Below are positions 12,901-27,900 of a stretch of 64,000 nucleotides of DNA, piece after piece. The notes under the pieces were generated by a model that did no database searches, was not told where the DNA came from, and worked only from the letters and a program-made list of their open reading frames with translations. The stretch's first letter is position 1, and every line of letters begins with the position of its first letter. Source of the DNA: Enoplolaimus lenunculus (taxonomy: Eukaryota > Nematoda > Enoplea > Enoplida > Thoracostomopsidae); the NCBI GenBank assembly GCA_030248215.1, contig JASANG010003961.1, positions 1-64,000 on the forward strand. The letters are read 5' to 3'. The position numbers were made by a program, and so were the translations under genes.

Positions 12901-15900
12901 AACAAAAAAACGCCAAATTCAGCCATTTTCATAACAAGAAGTAATAGTTTTGCTTTATATTGAGCAAGGACCAATAGTCTTCAAATTGCATTTGACCAAG
13001 GGAAGTATGCCTCTAAAATTAAATTTGTAATCGATCAAATTTAATCAACGACTTAAGTATTCACTTAAATACGCTCTTCAAAACGACAAAATGGTTAAGT
13101 AATTACTTAGCACATACTTAAGTACTAAGTCGTACTTAGGACTTTGGAAATCCAGCCAATAGGTGCTATATACATTTGAAAATATTTCTACTTGAAAACA
13201 AATGTTATTTTTCAGATGATACTTGGATTAATGATAACTGTACCGAACGTTGTGAATGTTACCGTGGCAAGATTGAATGCTACGCAATGCACTGCGTAGA
13301 TAACGCACACTGTGGAGTGCAGGATCACACCAGAAGCTGTTATTGTGACATCGGATTCACTGGAAATGGTTTGGTAAGATGTTTACCTGGTGTAAATTAA
13401 TAATTAAAAAAAACCCCCAAAACAAAAAAACCTTGAGGTTAGAAAAAAAACACCCGCGATGCGTTGAATAAATATAAAAACAGAGACATGGCTGAGGTAT
13501 ACCGCTCTTTGATTTTGCAAGTTAATCGATGTTGCCAGAATACGGTCGATTTGTGAGCGTCAATAGCGTACTATGCAGTGAACAGATAAATAACTCGGTG
13601 GGAAATGCGCATTTATATAATTTGTTACTAAGGTAAAAAATCGAGTAAACTCAAAAGTCACTTATAAGTGGAGTCTTTTTTAACATCAATTGCAATTCGT
13701 TTTGTGACGTCTGTTCAAGAAGTATCTACAAAATTGGTCATCAAAACTCTAACAGCCATTATGTCGCCACACAATGCTCTTATGAAATTCAATTAACTAT
13801 GGTAATACAAACCATAGGTAAATTTAATACGTTTTGTAGAGAACTTCGATAACGTTCTGGATTCCAACTCATCTTCTACATTTCAGAAATAATTTCGCTT
13901 TGCATTCAAGAAAAGCATCTGTTTCTTACAAAAAAATATTACAGAAATTTTCTGCCCGCAATATGTTTCAGAAAAATTAATAATTGCATGATTTTGGCAG
14001 CTATTGTTTCTTAATACTTTTCCAGGTTACATCAAGCGAATGTGCTGATCTAGTTTACCATACTTTTAATAGGAATATGAAACATATCCCTTTTTCTCAA
14101 GTGCTGAGCATTTTTTCTAGTTTCAACCGCTTTACCAAGCTGCTGCATTAATCATGGGGTCATCGTCCGTTGCGGTGAAGCTACCGTTTGTGTGAAGCAA
14201 CCCTTGGCTGAACCGACCGTTGATGAAACCAGCCGTTAGGGTGAAACTAACCTCTGGCAAAATTAACCGCTGGGGTGAAACGACCGTTGGGGCAAAACCA
14301 ACCGTTGGGGTAAACCAACCGTTCGGAAACCAACTGTTGGAGTGAAACCAACCGTTGGGATGAAACCGACCGTTGGGGTGAAACCAACCGTTGGGGTGGA
14401 AAAGAACCGTTAAGGAAAAACCAACCGTTGGGGTGAAACCAATCGTTGGGTTGAAACCAACCGTGAGGTGAAATCAACCGTTGGGTGAAATCAACCGTTG
14501 GGCTGAAACCAACCGTTGGGTTGAAACCAACCGTTAGGGTGAAACCAACCGTTGGGGTGAAACGACCGCTGGGGTGAAACCGACCGTTGGGATGAAACCG
14601 ACCGTTGGGGTGAAACCAATGGTTAGGGTGAAACCAATCGTTGGGGTGAAACCAATCGTTGGGGTGAAACCAACCGTTGGGGTAAAACCAACCGTTGGAG
14701 TGAAACCAACCGTTGAGGTGAATCCAACCGTTGCGGTCAACCGTTTGGGGCAAAACCAACCGTTGGGGCAAAACCAACCGTTGGGGCAAAACCAACCGTT
14801 GGGGTGAAACCAACCGTTGAGGTGAAACCAACCGTTGGGGAGAAACCGACCGTAGGTGTGAAACCAACCGTTGGCGTGAATCAAACCGTTGGGGCAAAAC
14901 CAACCGTTAGGGCAAAACCAACCGTTGGGGCAAAACCAACCGTTGGGGTGAAACCAGCCGTTGGGTTGAAACCAACCGTTGGGGTGAAACCAACCGTTGG
15001 GGTAAAACCGACTGTTGGGGTGAAACCACCCGTTGGGGTGAAACCAACCGTTGGGGCAAAACCAACCGTTGGGGTGAAACCAACCGTTGGGGTGAAACCA
15101 ACCGTTGGGGTGAAACCAACCGTTGGGGTGAAACCAACCGTTGGGGTGAAACCAACCGTTGGGGTGAAACCAACCGTTGGGGTGAAACCAACCGTTGGGA
15201 TGAAACCGACTGTTGGGGTGAAACCAACCGTTGGGGTGAAACCAACCGTAAGCTCTATAAAGTGGTGAAAGTTATAATCGTAAAATTACATAGCTAACGT
15301 GTAAAAACTGTTGAACCAAAATGGAAAATTTCGTGCACTATCTGTAAGGTGTTTTTTGACCGTAACTATTGAAGACCACACTGGTTTGCAAAATCCTTTG
15401 GCACAAATATTCCCTACGTACCAGGATACCAGTGTACAAAATTTAAACGATACCGGTCTGATATTACTTGAGCACCAACATGCGAACTAAACTGAAAATA
15501 CGCGCTTGAGATGCGCGAATCATATATATGAACACTATCGTGTTCATATGATTAATTGTTTTGGCTTTTTTTGCGTTTATAATTTCAAGTAAAAATGAAC
15601 TAAGCTAATTTACAACAACTGTATAAGTTTTAAGCTTAATATGATGGTTTTACAAATATCGTAACTTGGTTTGGTTCGTTAACCAACGGGGCACATGGTA
15701 CTTTTAGGACCGTACCGGTTTCTGGTGGGATTGTAAAAAGTAGGCTTACATTCTAGACTACATTTTTTGCTTAGGTTTAAGCTTGCGGCTTAAGCTTTGG
15801 AATACGCTTAATCTACTGTTACGGGCACTAAAAGTAAACATTGGCCGCCCGTTGAAACATCATTTCCGTAGAGAGTTCACCTTGCTAGGGGGACTAAATA

Positions 15901-18900
15901 CATTTCAGGATGGTCATAGAATGGTTTCCAATGACTTATATAGACAAGGTTGAAAATTCCCCAGGGGGTAAAATTTTTCCAGGCAGGATTCAGCTCCCCT
16001 GCCCCCCGTTGGCAACGACCCTGTGGAACACGATTACTATGTGACAGAGAAAAGATTATACTCGACGTTTGAGCGAAGTCCTATTTTGCCTCAAATTCGA
16101 ATATAACAATTAATTTATAGGTTGACCGTTTTGACCAATGTAAAGAACAGGGGCGGAACAGTATTATAAGCATATTCCTAATCCTGAGCCTAAGCCTAAT
16201 CCTAAAGCCTAAGCGTAAGAATGAGTATATCCCTAAGCGTAAAGCCTAATCCTAAAATCGAAGTGCAAGAATGAGTATATTCCTAAGTTTAAGCCGAAGC
16301 ATAAGCCATGCATAAAAATTAGTTTAAAGCTTAAGCTGACTCTATTGCAGTCCCACAGAAAAATGTTCCGACCTTGATCTTTACATGGGACAAAGTTATG
16401 AAAAAATAACAACTACCAGTCGAATGTTGATATTGCAAATTTACGCGTATTTATTCAAAATTAGTAAATGTTTCTGTCATTAGTAAATGGTTTTTGCCTG
16501 AAAAATTCTACATTGAATAATGCTTTTTACCGTGGAAATATACCGATAATACTGAGCGACACAAGCGTTTTCAAGCATCAAAGGTCACAAGGTCACCCTA
16601 AAGCCTATCAAGTGGAAGCATTGCGATGAAATTTTTCGTCTGTGGTATCGTATCTTGTATATTTGAGCCGAAAATTGCCTGTCAATGATACATTTTTGGC
16701 ACACTTTTGATATGCTGGCTAAACTGTGGACCTACAGGCTGATGATTGGCTGAATACTTGTTTTTAGGTTAATTGTACTGATATTGACGAATGTGACGTG
16801 AATCCGTGTGTTTATGGCACGTGTTTGAACACCATTGGCTCGTACATGTGCCTTTGTGAGCCTGGATATACCGGACAAAACTGCGACCGCATTATCGATC
16901 ATTGTGCCAGTCAGCCTTGCCGATGTGGAAGCACGTGTTTAAATTATCCAACTGCATATGTTTGTGAATGTGCGGAAGGTAGGTTATAACATGAGTTTTT
17001 TGAGTTAATAATTGACTCGGAACGTTTTGCGCAATCGTTTAAGTAAAGTTTGTCTTAAGCCTGCACTGCAAAAAATGATGAGTCAAATTGACTCTCTCGG
17101 AAATAGGCTCTACGAGACTACACAAACTGAGTCAAATTCGACTGCACCAGAGTCAAATTCGATTCACTATGTCGCACGTTTGACTCTGGCGGAGTCAAAT
17201 TTGACTCAGTTTGTGTAGTCAGGAAAAGCCTATTTCTGAGAGGGTCAATTTGACTCACCATTTTTTGCAGTGTGAGCCTATGAACAACTCCCCGGGCTAA
17301 GAAAAAAGTAGACACAATAAAAATTATTTGGGGGGAAGCCCTAATGCTATTTTGTAATTTCAATTTTGGTTTGTGCGATTTCACACATTGGCATCATAAT
17401 AGGTGGCTAATACATTTGTCAAAGGATTTGACCAAACGGGTGCGAGCTTTCGGTCAGTTATGGCTCAAATACGATTTGCAAAAAGTGCACGAAATTTCTC
17501 ATTTTGGTTAAGCATTCTTTATCCGTTATTAGCTATGTAACTTTTTTGTACATTATGCGATGTTCGCTAAATATTTCAGCTTCTTTCTCATTCGTTTTAG
17601 GTTTGGTCCGAAGCTTAAGGTTTTAATGTGGAGGAAAGTGTACAGGAACGTTTTGTAAAGGATAAAATAAGCATATGTTTTACAAGCTACTTTCAGGATA
17701 TGAAGGCCCTGACTGCTGTACGCCTGAATGCCGAAACGATAGTTGCGGTAATAATTGCTAAAAATTAAGACAATAATTCAATTGCAAAAGAAGTTTTTGT
17801 CTAAAATATTTTTCCTTAAAATAATCCGTAAGATGTTAGGGTCCATGTACAAATCAGGGGCGGAACGTTTTTCTGCGCGACTCCAATAGAGTAAAGCTTA
17901 AGCTTTACACTAATTTTTTTGCTCGTCTTATGTTTAGGATTAGGCTTTAGGAGTATGCTCATTGCTACGCTTAGGCTTAGGCTTAGGCTTACGCTTAGGC
18001 TTAGGCTTAGACTTAAGCTTAGGCTTAGGCTTAGGTTTAGGTTTAGGCTTAGGCTTAGGCTTAGGCTTAGGCTTAGGAATATTATTATAATACTGTTGCG
18101 CCTCTGTTCTTTAAACTGGCCGATATTTGAAAGAGAGCTGTATACTAAAGAAGGGATAAAAGCACGCAGCGAAATAGAAACGTAACTTTAGAGAAAAATT
18201 ATGAATTAAAAACATTATTTTTCTCGTTATGGTATGAGTAGAGAATTTCTGGTTCGGTTTCATATTACAGCAAAATTTGTTCAAAAACAGCAAAACGGGC
18301 ATATTGTCGAACTTTGATAGGCTGTATAAATCAGGCAATTCAACACGATTATAACTATCTTGTTTTGTATCGGCCCCAGGTTTTGATATTACGTATTTTC
18401 GGCAGCGTTCCACCTGATTCATTTATCAATATATATGCAAATTTGGTTTTATACTTCAAAGTGAAAAATTCTGAAGATAGAAGATTGTTGTTTATTTTGT
18501 CTTTGTGTTATTATTCTACAAGACGACACCTGTTTGTTTTATGCCTATAGTTTAATACTGAACCCATACATTCTAATGGGTCATCCACGTAATACTGTCT
18601 ACGCTACTGTAAAAAATTGTCCACACACCTGGTTTTAAGGCGGGACAGAACGACAATGTCCTTAAGCTATAAATACTTCTCAGAAGTTGTAATTAGCTAG
18701 TGGGGTTTGGCAGGAGGTCCTTCGAAGAAACTAAGGACAATGTAAACACTGTCTGGACACAGTGTCTGACAATACGAGTTCCCTCGAACAGACCCTGTAT
18801 ATTCCTTCCGACAACCTTTGTGTTATAAAATCAGCTGAGTCCCTTCTGACAGACTCCGGATAAAACAGTTGTCCTTTAAATAACGTATTGACACTTTAGC

Positions 18901-21900
18901 ATGGGTAGGGACGGCAACGTGACCAAGCATAGGTCGTTTAGAGAGAGTGCGAGTTGTCAGCAGGGTCTACACGGGATATGAGTGACATTTGGACATGTAA
19001 TTTGGAAAAAACAAAACTACGGACTTAGGGGCTTGTGTGTGGGGACAATTTTTTACAGTAGCGTAGACAGTATAACGAGGATGACCCATAAAAATTGTAT
19101 TGGAATTGAATACAAATATAACTTTGGGGTTTCTCTAACTTTGCTATGGCTTAAGTACAGACTTGCTTGAACAAATCCTTCTAAACATATGCCAAAAAAA
19201 TTGTATTAGGACAGTTGCAAATGTGTTCAACTACGGATTACTTGTATTAATTAAAGTTGAAGCACCCCGCATACGTAATGTGGGCAGCCTTCCAGCCGAT
19301 TTATTACATATGTATGCAAATTATTTATTAGGTTTTGTTTATCTGTATATAAATGGCAACATTTCTAGCCGAACTGTGACGTGTATTCTACACAACCGAT
19401 AGGATCCGAGGTCGATTTTTCTCATCATATCAACACAAAATAAAAAAATTTACAAAAGTTCGAGTTGAATACAAAACCAGCGCCTGAGTTTAAATTTTGC
19501 ACGAAATAATATTTTCATCTGTTGCAATATTGCAACCGCGTTGACTAGTTTATATTTATTATATAACAGTAAAATTATTACTGATTGATATATTAACCAG
19601 CAACAAAATTGAACTAAAAATCAATTTTTTTTGCTAAAAAGTTATTTTAGCGGCAGCTGTAAACAAGCGAAGATAGTAGAAATAGAAGGTCGAAAATTAG
19701 GTTGAGCGCCCTTTAATTAGTTGCGACCTCTAAGAAAGTGTTTAGCGCTGCGTCAGCTGTCTCCTGGTCCAAATGTGCGGTAATTACGTTTGTGTTTCAG
19801 GCGAAAACGCCGTTTGCTATGTCAGTAATTATACAATACACTGTGTTTGCAAACCGGGTTACTCAGGAAATCCGACCAAAGGCCACGGATGCTACTTTAT
19901 TCAGCATAAAATGTGTTCTTCGGGAGACCCTCACTATCAGACCTTCGACAATTTGTTCTATTCGTACCAGGGCACGTGTCCTTATGTGCTCACTATTCCG
20001 TGTGACAATTCTACACTTAGTCAGATCCCGTTCTTTAACGTCACGGTAAAAATTATTTTTATGTGGTTATTATTATTGTTGTTATTATTATTATTTTATT
20101 ATTATCATCATTATTATTATTACTATTCTACACTTAGTCAGATTCCGTTCTTTAACGTTACGGTAAAAATTAATTTTATGTGGTTATTGTTATTATTATT
20201 TTATTATTATCATCATTATTATTATTACTATTGACATTTATTGACATTCGTCACGTCTCGTGGTAATTTAGTACTATGTATACAAGTTTCGTGCTTGCGA
20301 GTTACGTGTTTATATATACTGTAAGAACAAAATTTGGTCAATTATAATACCACAACACGTCGAAGAGTTCACGGCAACTTATGCTAATTGCAGACAGCAA
20401 TGAAATAATATTCTCAAACCATTGAGCCAAACCTATTCTGCATTTAATAAGAATTTCACCTTTCAGGTCAAAAATACACAAATACCACCGCATTCAGCAA
20501 CACAAGTGTCCTACGTTGACAAGACTTGGATCACGGTGTACGGACAGCATTATTTGTTGACGCAACAACAGAACTTGATTGTTAACGGTGCCAAAACGTA
20601 CATGCCATATTATTATCCAAACAAGAAAGATTCAAAAATCACTATTACACCGAACGGCAGATATGGGATTATGGTATTGTGTATAATTAGCGCCGGATTA
20701 AAAGGGGTGCCTCCCGGGCCTACCACCTAAAGGGGCCTCTCACTAACCGAAAACCAAAGATATGATTCGATTGATAACAAGCTAACAAAATTTTTTCCCG
20801 GAAGGCGAAGTTATGTCAGTCCCACCTTACGCTTGGTTCGTCCTGCACATAAAGTGTCTGAACGGCTTTTATATACTTCAATGTGTCCGTCAAGCGATAC
20901 TAAGATATGCTACAACGTCCGCTTAGAAAACATTAGCTAATAGAGGACTGTGTCCACAAACGAAAAACGTAGATGCTTGGTCTGGTTTGACACGATCATA
21001 GATATCACTTTATATTGAATATAAAATATAAATTATACCAGCGTTATTCCAAAAACATGGTGCACACAAAAATTTATGAAGAAAACCTAACTTAGCCTTT
21101 AACTATGAGGACATTTCGGCATAAACGAGAACTATGTCCGGACACGGTAGCTAGATAATGTTTATGTGCGTATATATATAGTTCTCGCCATACTCTATAG
21201 TGTCCGCGATAAACTGGAATGGTGCGGACATTTTATGTGCAAGCCGAACCAGCGGTAACTACATTGGGGGAAACCTCTGGAATCTGTTTGGGGCGGCCGA
21301 CTATTGTTATTCTAACAGTCATACGGGCCCCAGATATCCTGGTCATATGAGTGCGCCGGGCCTCCCACCACGTTAATTCGGTCCTGTGTTCCATCCATTA
21401 ATTTAACTCATACATACAATGTGATAAACTGGAACAGAAACTGGAATTGAAATTTCGCGAAAATTTCCCTAAACGGTCATTTTGCTGGAGATGAAGTTTT
21501 TTATTCGGAATGAAAATTCTGTCATAAAATTTTTATTGTCATCAAATAAAAAGTTACAAAATCATAATCGTCTCACTTTGGTTTAGCAATAACAGAAGTA
21601 CCATTTAAACATAGCTGTTTTACAAAAGTAGCTTGCAACTATGCGGCAAAACTTAAAAGTTCGTTTGTTCAAATTGTGACCCTTTTATAAAGCTGCTAAG
21701 GTATTTTATAGGCGCTTCGCACTCTCTTTCCAGTATTTATGTTTTAAATTTCTGAGGGCAGCTAATGGCATACAATCGGTGCGATAATTAAACCATTTAT
21801 TTTGATCAAATGGTCTTCATATTGGACAATGTAAAGAATAGGGGCGAAACAGTATTACAAGCATATTCCTAAGCCTAAGCCTAAGCCTAAGCCTAAGCCT

Positions 21901-24900
21901 AAACGAAACAAAAAACTAGTCTAAAGCTTAAGCTTACTCTTTTCTAATCCCACAGAAAAACGTTCCGCCCCTGATCTTTACATGAGCGTTCATATTTATA
22001 ACAAAAATATTCGAGCGCAATAAAATCGTTATACTCATTGTTTTTGAAACTGTCAAAAGCCGCATTCAGGTTACTTCCGATTTTGGATTCGAAGTCCAGT
22101 ATGGATATTACTCCGTCTGCGTTTCGCTACCGGACAATAAGAAAGAACTGAACGGAAAAGTTTGTGGTGCAGCAGGCAACATGAACGGAGACCCCGACGA
22201 CGATATGACACTGAGAAATGGAACAGGTAAATTTAATGAATTAAAAAGCTGTTCCGTTTAACTGTTTTTCGCATAAAATAATATACTACAACCGTAGCCG
22301 TGCAGTATAAACTAATCAATACACAATTTTCAATGTTTTAAACGAATGCATCATCCAGATAATAATGCGCACGCGATGATAAAATAACCACCCCTTTTTT
22401 ATACCGTCATGGCATTTTGACACTATATTTTATGGATAACCAACATTCTTCAAACAATTTAGCTTGTATGGTAAATTTATAGGCTATTTTTTGAGAGTCA
22501 GCCAAAAATGGCAGGCTATTATTGCAGGGTGTTATATTCTCGAGTTTTTTTAAGGCTTGACCGTTTTCCTGATTTTAGTTTTCAACAAATTTAGATTATC
22601 AAAACGAGGTTTGTAGATATCTTCAGCAGACTGAAGTCTCCACACACAGAACCAAATACGATCCTGAACTGAAGAAAATTAGGCTAAAGCTTAAGCTCAC
22701 TGTATTGCTGTCCCGCGGAACAGGGTCCGCCCTTTAAAGTAATGTGGACCAGAACCTTGCAAAAATTCAACAACAGGCATGTAAAATAAAATTTCGAAGT
22801 CTATTTAAGTTGTCATTCTTGCAAAAGTGAAACAATGCAAACCATGGTAGTTTTATAAATTTATGGAAACATCGAATTGTTTACTTTCATACAAAGCCGT
22901 TTATCAGTACTAGTGCAAGTAATGCGATAGCTTGATTTCAAAGTGGCAGTGCTTTGGAGCAAAACATGTGAAAAGTGCACGCTATTTTAGCTAACTCTAA
23001 TTTTTTAAGGCAAATTTTATAGACTCGCAGCTTTTTCGAGTTAATTTCAATAGCTAGCTATATATGGATACTATTAAAATGTGTGTTAAAAGTTAGCTAG
23101 GCTGCAATTAGAGACAGGACAAGTTGTTACATCGTGTGCGCATTATTACCTGGATGATACATAAGACTCAGAAGCCCTCTGGTATCAAATAGTGGAATTA
23201 ATATATAAAACATGGAAAGATCAAATACTTCTTGTTTGAAAATTTATTCAAATTTTGATTATTTTCAGTTTTGGATCCGTTTGTTGAAAATAGTGCAAAT
23301 GAATTTGGAGACAGTTGGATTACGAACGACGATATTGTCTGCGCTAAAGGCTCCGATTTTGGACCGGGTGCATGCGATAAACCGGAGGTTTAGCAATTAA
23401 GAGAATTTTGTTTTGTTGTATAAATAATGAACAACAAAGTTGTTCACAAAACCAAAAATACCTACACGAATTAATCACTGAATTGTTTATTTAAAAGCAC
23501 ACCGTTGTTGCACAAACAGCAATTAATAATGTTTAGACGTGGTATATATCGAGTCAGATCTGTCTACTGTAAAAGGATTTTCAGGATCGTCACACGGCCC
23601 AGAAACGTTGCGCTCCAATTCTAGATGCCTCTGGAGCGTTTGGACTCTGTATTAAACATCTTGACGAAAAAATTGTCAACCAGGCGTTCAACAACTGTGT
23701 TTACGATGAATGCGCAACCAAGGACTCACAAAAAGTTTTGTGCGACTCTTTGACTGTATTTGCTGCTACCTGTCAGCGCCTGATACCAGGTAAGGTAACT
23801 TTGTTGCTAACCTTTGTTGTTCATCTTGCAACATATGCTTTATTTGTAATTTTTTGACGTGAAAATACTTCTAAATTATCAAAACGACTACTAGCTAGTC
23901 GTGTTTAGTGTGGTTTTGGTAATATGGCGGTGCAACTTGGATTTTAAAAGTTGTTGTTTTATTCGGTGGAAGTTACGATGTTTTTGAGCATTAATTCTAT
24001 TTGGTTGCGATCTCTGAAAAATTTCGATCGGTGTAAATGAATGGCGAATTTGATTTTAGGGATAATCTAACGGCTGAGGACATTATCTAAATTTGCTGGA
24101 TTTTTGATGAGTATTTCATGAGGGAAAAGGACACTCGCACTGAGTAGGGCGGTACGAGTATGTTATGGGCTTCCCTGTTGCGGGTTGCTCAAAAAATTTT
24201 CAATTCAGGAACCGAATTTACATTACTTTTACTTGTAGAAACTTTTCAACTGCGAAGCTGAGTTGGGATAGACTTCGGTTGGCCTAGCTTGACTCAACCG
24301 AGGTTTTAACCCAATTGCATTCAGATCAGATATTAACTGGAATAAAGTATTCTTTAATACTAATATTACATTAACTCCAATCAACGATTGCAATTGTCCC
24401 TAAGCTTGTGACGAATTCAGTAAACTTTCGAGCTAGGAAGCAGGCATAGGTTCAGGTTCAATTTGGATTGCATACAATAATATCTTTTCCACAATGCATA
24501 ATACTTTTCAATTTCACTTAATAAATCTATGGTGTCTATTTTTATAAGGGTTTTACGCTCACGATTGTTCTGGGATGGTTGCTCTCAAATTTCGCTTCCG
24601 TCATGACGTTATGCGGGGTTCACGTTGTAACTGGGGCAGCCTGGAACACGTTTGTTCCCTATGACTATAGCTGGTAACATTTTGTCTGACCGTTTATCCG
24701 CTATAAGATTCAAAAAAAATTTTAATTGTCTTGTCTGCTAACCTGATGTGACATCTACTGTTTGTACTGCTATATCATATGATATTCCAAATATTGTCTG
24801 TGAGTATCATATGATATGTTGGAAAATGTCTGCAAAGTTGTGGTAAACTACCTTGATTGTCCTGTAGAATGTCATATGATAAAAAAATATGAAATTTGAA

Positions 24901-27900
24901 TTATTTGTACTTAAGACTATAATTTAGGAAAAATTCAGCGAGAAACAGAAACGTAGAAGCTAATTCAACTTTCGAAATCATTTAATGCTGCGTTATCTGA
25001 CTTTTTACTGTTTTATTAGCTCACACAAATTCCATTGTACTGCATAATATCAGATGATATTTACTACAATTTTGGAATATCATATGACATTCGCATACAT
25101 GTCCCACAGTATCATATGACAAATCGCTATTTGTATACGATGATCGCTTGAGGTCACTGATTTGTTAATCAATGTCATGTGACATTCACATTTTGTCTAC
25201 ATAACAGCTATTCACATCACAAAATTTTATGTTGACGTCGAATCAACTTAGACAAAACGTGTTCCAAGCTGCCCCAGTTATAACGTGAACCCCGCTTGAG
25301 ATTAATATTTCCCCTTATGTTATCGCTGTTGTTGTTATTGAGCTGAAGCTATTCCCGCTGAACGGAACCTTCTTGTTGAACCTACTCGATGGAGTTCGAT
25401 CCATGGCGAACGAAACCGGGTAGATTTTCGTTATCCTGACTTGGGTGCAGGGATCCCGTTCTTTGTACATACCCTTTTTTCTTTTCTGTATTCTTTTAAT
25501 TTTTCGGTCCCTGAGTTTTTCCACGTCAATGCATAGAAAATTTTGTACAGTCCTAGAAAAAGACGGTGGGGGTCCCACGTTTTCTTTTTCACCTTTTAGT
25601 CAGCACCTTTTGCCAAGAATTTATTTTCCCTGCACTCCGAATTTTTCTGCCTACCGGATAATTGTAGTAATGGTCCGTCACGGTGGTCAGCAGTTTTAAC
25701 CAGGGACGAGAATGCGCGAGGATAAGCGTGTCCTTGTCCCGATCTTTCGTGTTATCTGACTGTTTCCTTGAAAATGATGTGATAGCCGGTTGTATATCCG
25801 TCTATGATATTGTATTCAAATTGCGTTTTCGGGGTCCGGTGGAGATAGCTGCGTAAGAAGTGCGAGAACAGTGCGAGCCTGGATGGATGTCCCCATTCCG
25901 AGCAACGATGATCGGAGTAGCAAAAGGCACCATTCAGGTTATACTGCGCTCGCCAATGTCAAAAAATGTCCCACCATTTTAATAACTGGCTAATTTACGA
26001 ACACTCTTCAAAACTAGTGTCCAAAATTTTAGATAGCTATACAAATGACGTACCAAATAAAGCAACCTGGCAAAAATAGTGTGTAAAAAACATCATGAAT
26101 ATTTTACGGTCCATGTTTAGAAACTGCGGAGCTTAAAATTTTACTTGATTTTTCAAATTTTGTCCCGGAACTTCATATTTTGGCGGGAAAACTTAAATTT
26201 TGGCGGAAAATTCAAATTTTGGTAGGAAATTGAAATTATGGCGGGAAAATTCAAATTTTGGTGGAAAAGCCGAATTTTGACGAGAAATTCAAGTTTTGGC
26301 GGGAAAAATTAAATTTTGGCATGAAAAGTTAAATTTTGGCGGGAAATTCATTTTTTGGAGAGAAAATTCAAATTTGTGTGCGGCATTGGAATTTTGGCGG
26401 GAAAACTTAAATTTTGGTGGAAAATTCAAATGTTGGCTAGAAAATTCAAATTTTGACGGTAAAGTTGAAATTTTGGCGGAAAAATTCCAATTTTGCCGGA
26501 AAACTTCAAAAGTTATCTTGAAATTTCAAATTTAAGCGTGACATTCATACCTTCGGTGAATTCTATTTTTGGTGCAAGAAAAGACACGTTGTCAAAATAC
26601 CCTGCCATTTCCCGAACATGTCCTAAGAATAGACAGCAAAGAAACGACATACTAGGTAAATAGTGCGAAAATAATTACTTGATGTAAGAAATAGCTGTAA
26701 TTTTTTGCTACTTTCCAATAATTACGTGGGCATTTTTTGACGTTGGCGAGCGCAGTATAACCTGGATGGTGCATAACTAGACACCATAGCCAACTTCGAA
26801 CAAACCATAAGGGGTACCCGCCAAGGATGGGTGGCAAGGACTTCAATCCGGGGTAGGCAACCTTATAGGTATGAGAAATATTAAACAAATTCGATATTGT
26901 ATTAACTCAAGATATGCTCATCCTTACGCTTAGGCTTATGCTGAGTATTGGGCTTAGTCTTAAGAATATGCTTATAATACTGTTCCGCCCCAGTACTTTA
27001 CATTGGATTTGTTTTTGTGACCGAACTTTCATATGCAAGCTACAGGTACAAGTTTTTGCAGCAAAACATACATGTTTGAATAGGGTTTAAACCCAAATTT
27101 TCACAATTAACAAACTCATTTATTGCAGACATTCAGAAGCATGCACTCTATGCCGTTGCGATACCCCCTAACTGAAGACTTCTATTTTTATTTGGATAGA
27201 TATATAATATATAATGTTGTTTGTACATGTTCTGTGTTTTTTAAATTTAATTTTACATCGAAATTTACACAGAGCAATTAGAATCATGATTGTTTTAAAC
27301 CTGCGTAGCAAGTACCCCATTATCACAGAAAAATATTCAAATTTGGTATTTGGCTAAGTGTGTATTTTGCACAACATAACAGCGGGGCCAAACACTCACA
27401 GAGAAGTTCATAAATTTTTTTATGAATCTTGACTTCTGCTCGCCATATAGGCTGCAGCCCTGATGCATCATCCATTCTCTCGCGTGCCCCGCATCTGTAA
27501 ATTGGCGACGCCAATTTTTCACTTGATTTTGGGAAAACTCTACAAACGGGGAATTGAGAAAATAAGACCTGATCGAGTGGCAAATTGAAACATTTTATAT
27601 AACGACGATGAAAATGGAGTTCAGGTTTTTGGGTAGTAATTTACTACTGGTGAAAAAAATTCATAGCAATGGGGAAATTGAAACAAATGGAAATTTTATA
27701 AGATAATCCGAAGAGTGAAATGAAAAATAAAAAGTGGTGAAAAACTGCAATGGAAAATATGGACTCCAAAACCTGTTTCAATTTTCTACATAAGAAATTT
27801 ATGAATTGGAGTGGGAAATTATAAATTTTTACGAAAACGGGGTCACGATGCGATAGGCAAAGAAAATTAAAACTGCAGAACGCGTAAGTACACAAAAGTC

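Noticed and set aside
14804-15268. 154-codon open frame of VGVKPT repeats as a structural-protein gene
   Set aside because: Follows from an 18-bp satellite with no internal stop. The opposite strand is equally open, and no start context or splice signals link it to anything.
17955-18090. True interstitial telomere
   Set aside because: The TTAGGC tract lies between the ends of a short transposon, like the other ~30 copies, so it is element cargo.
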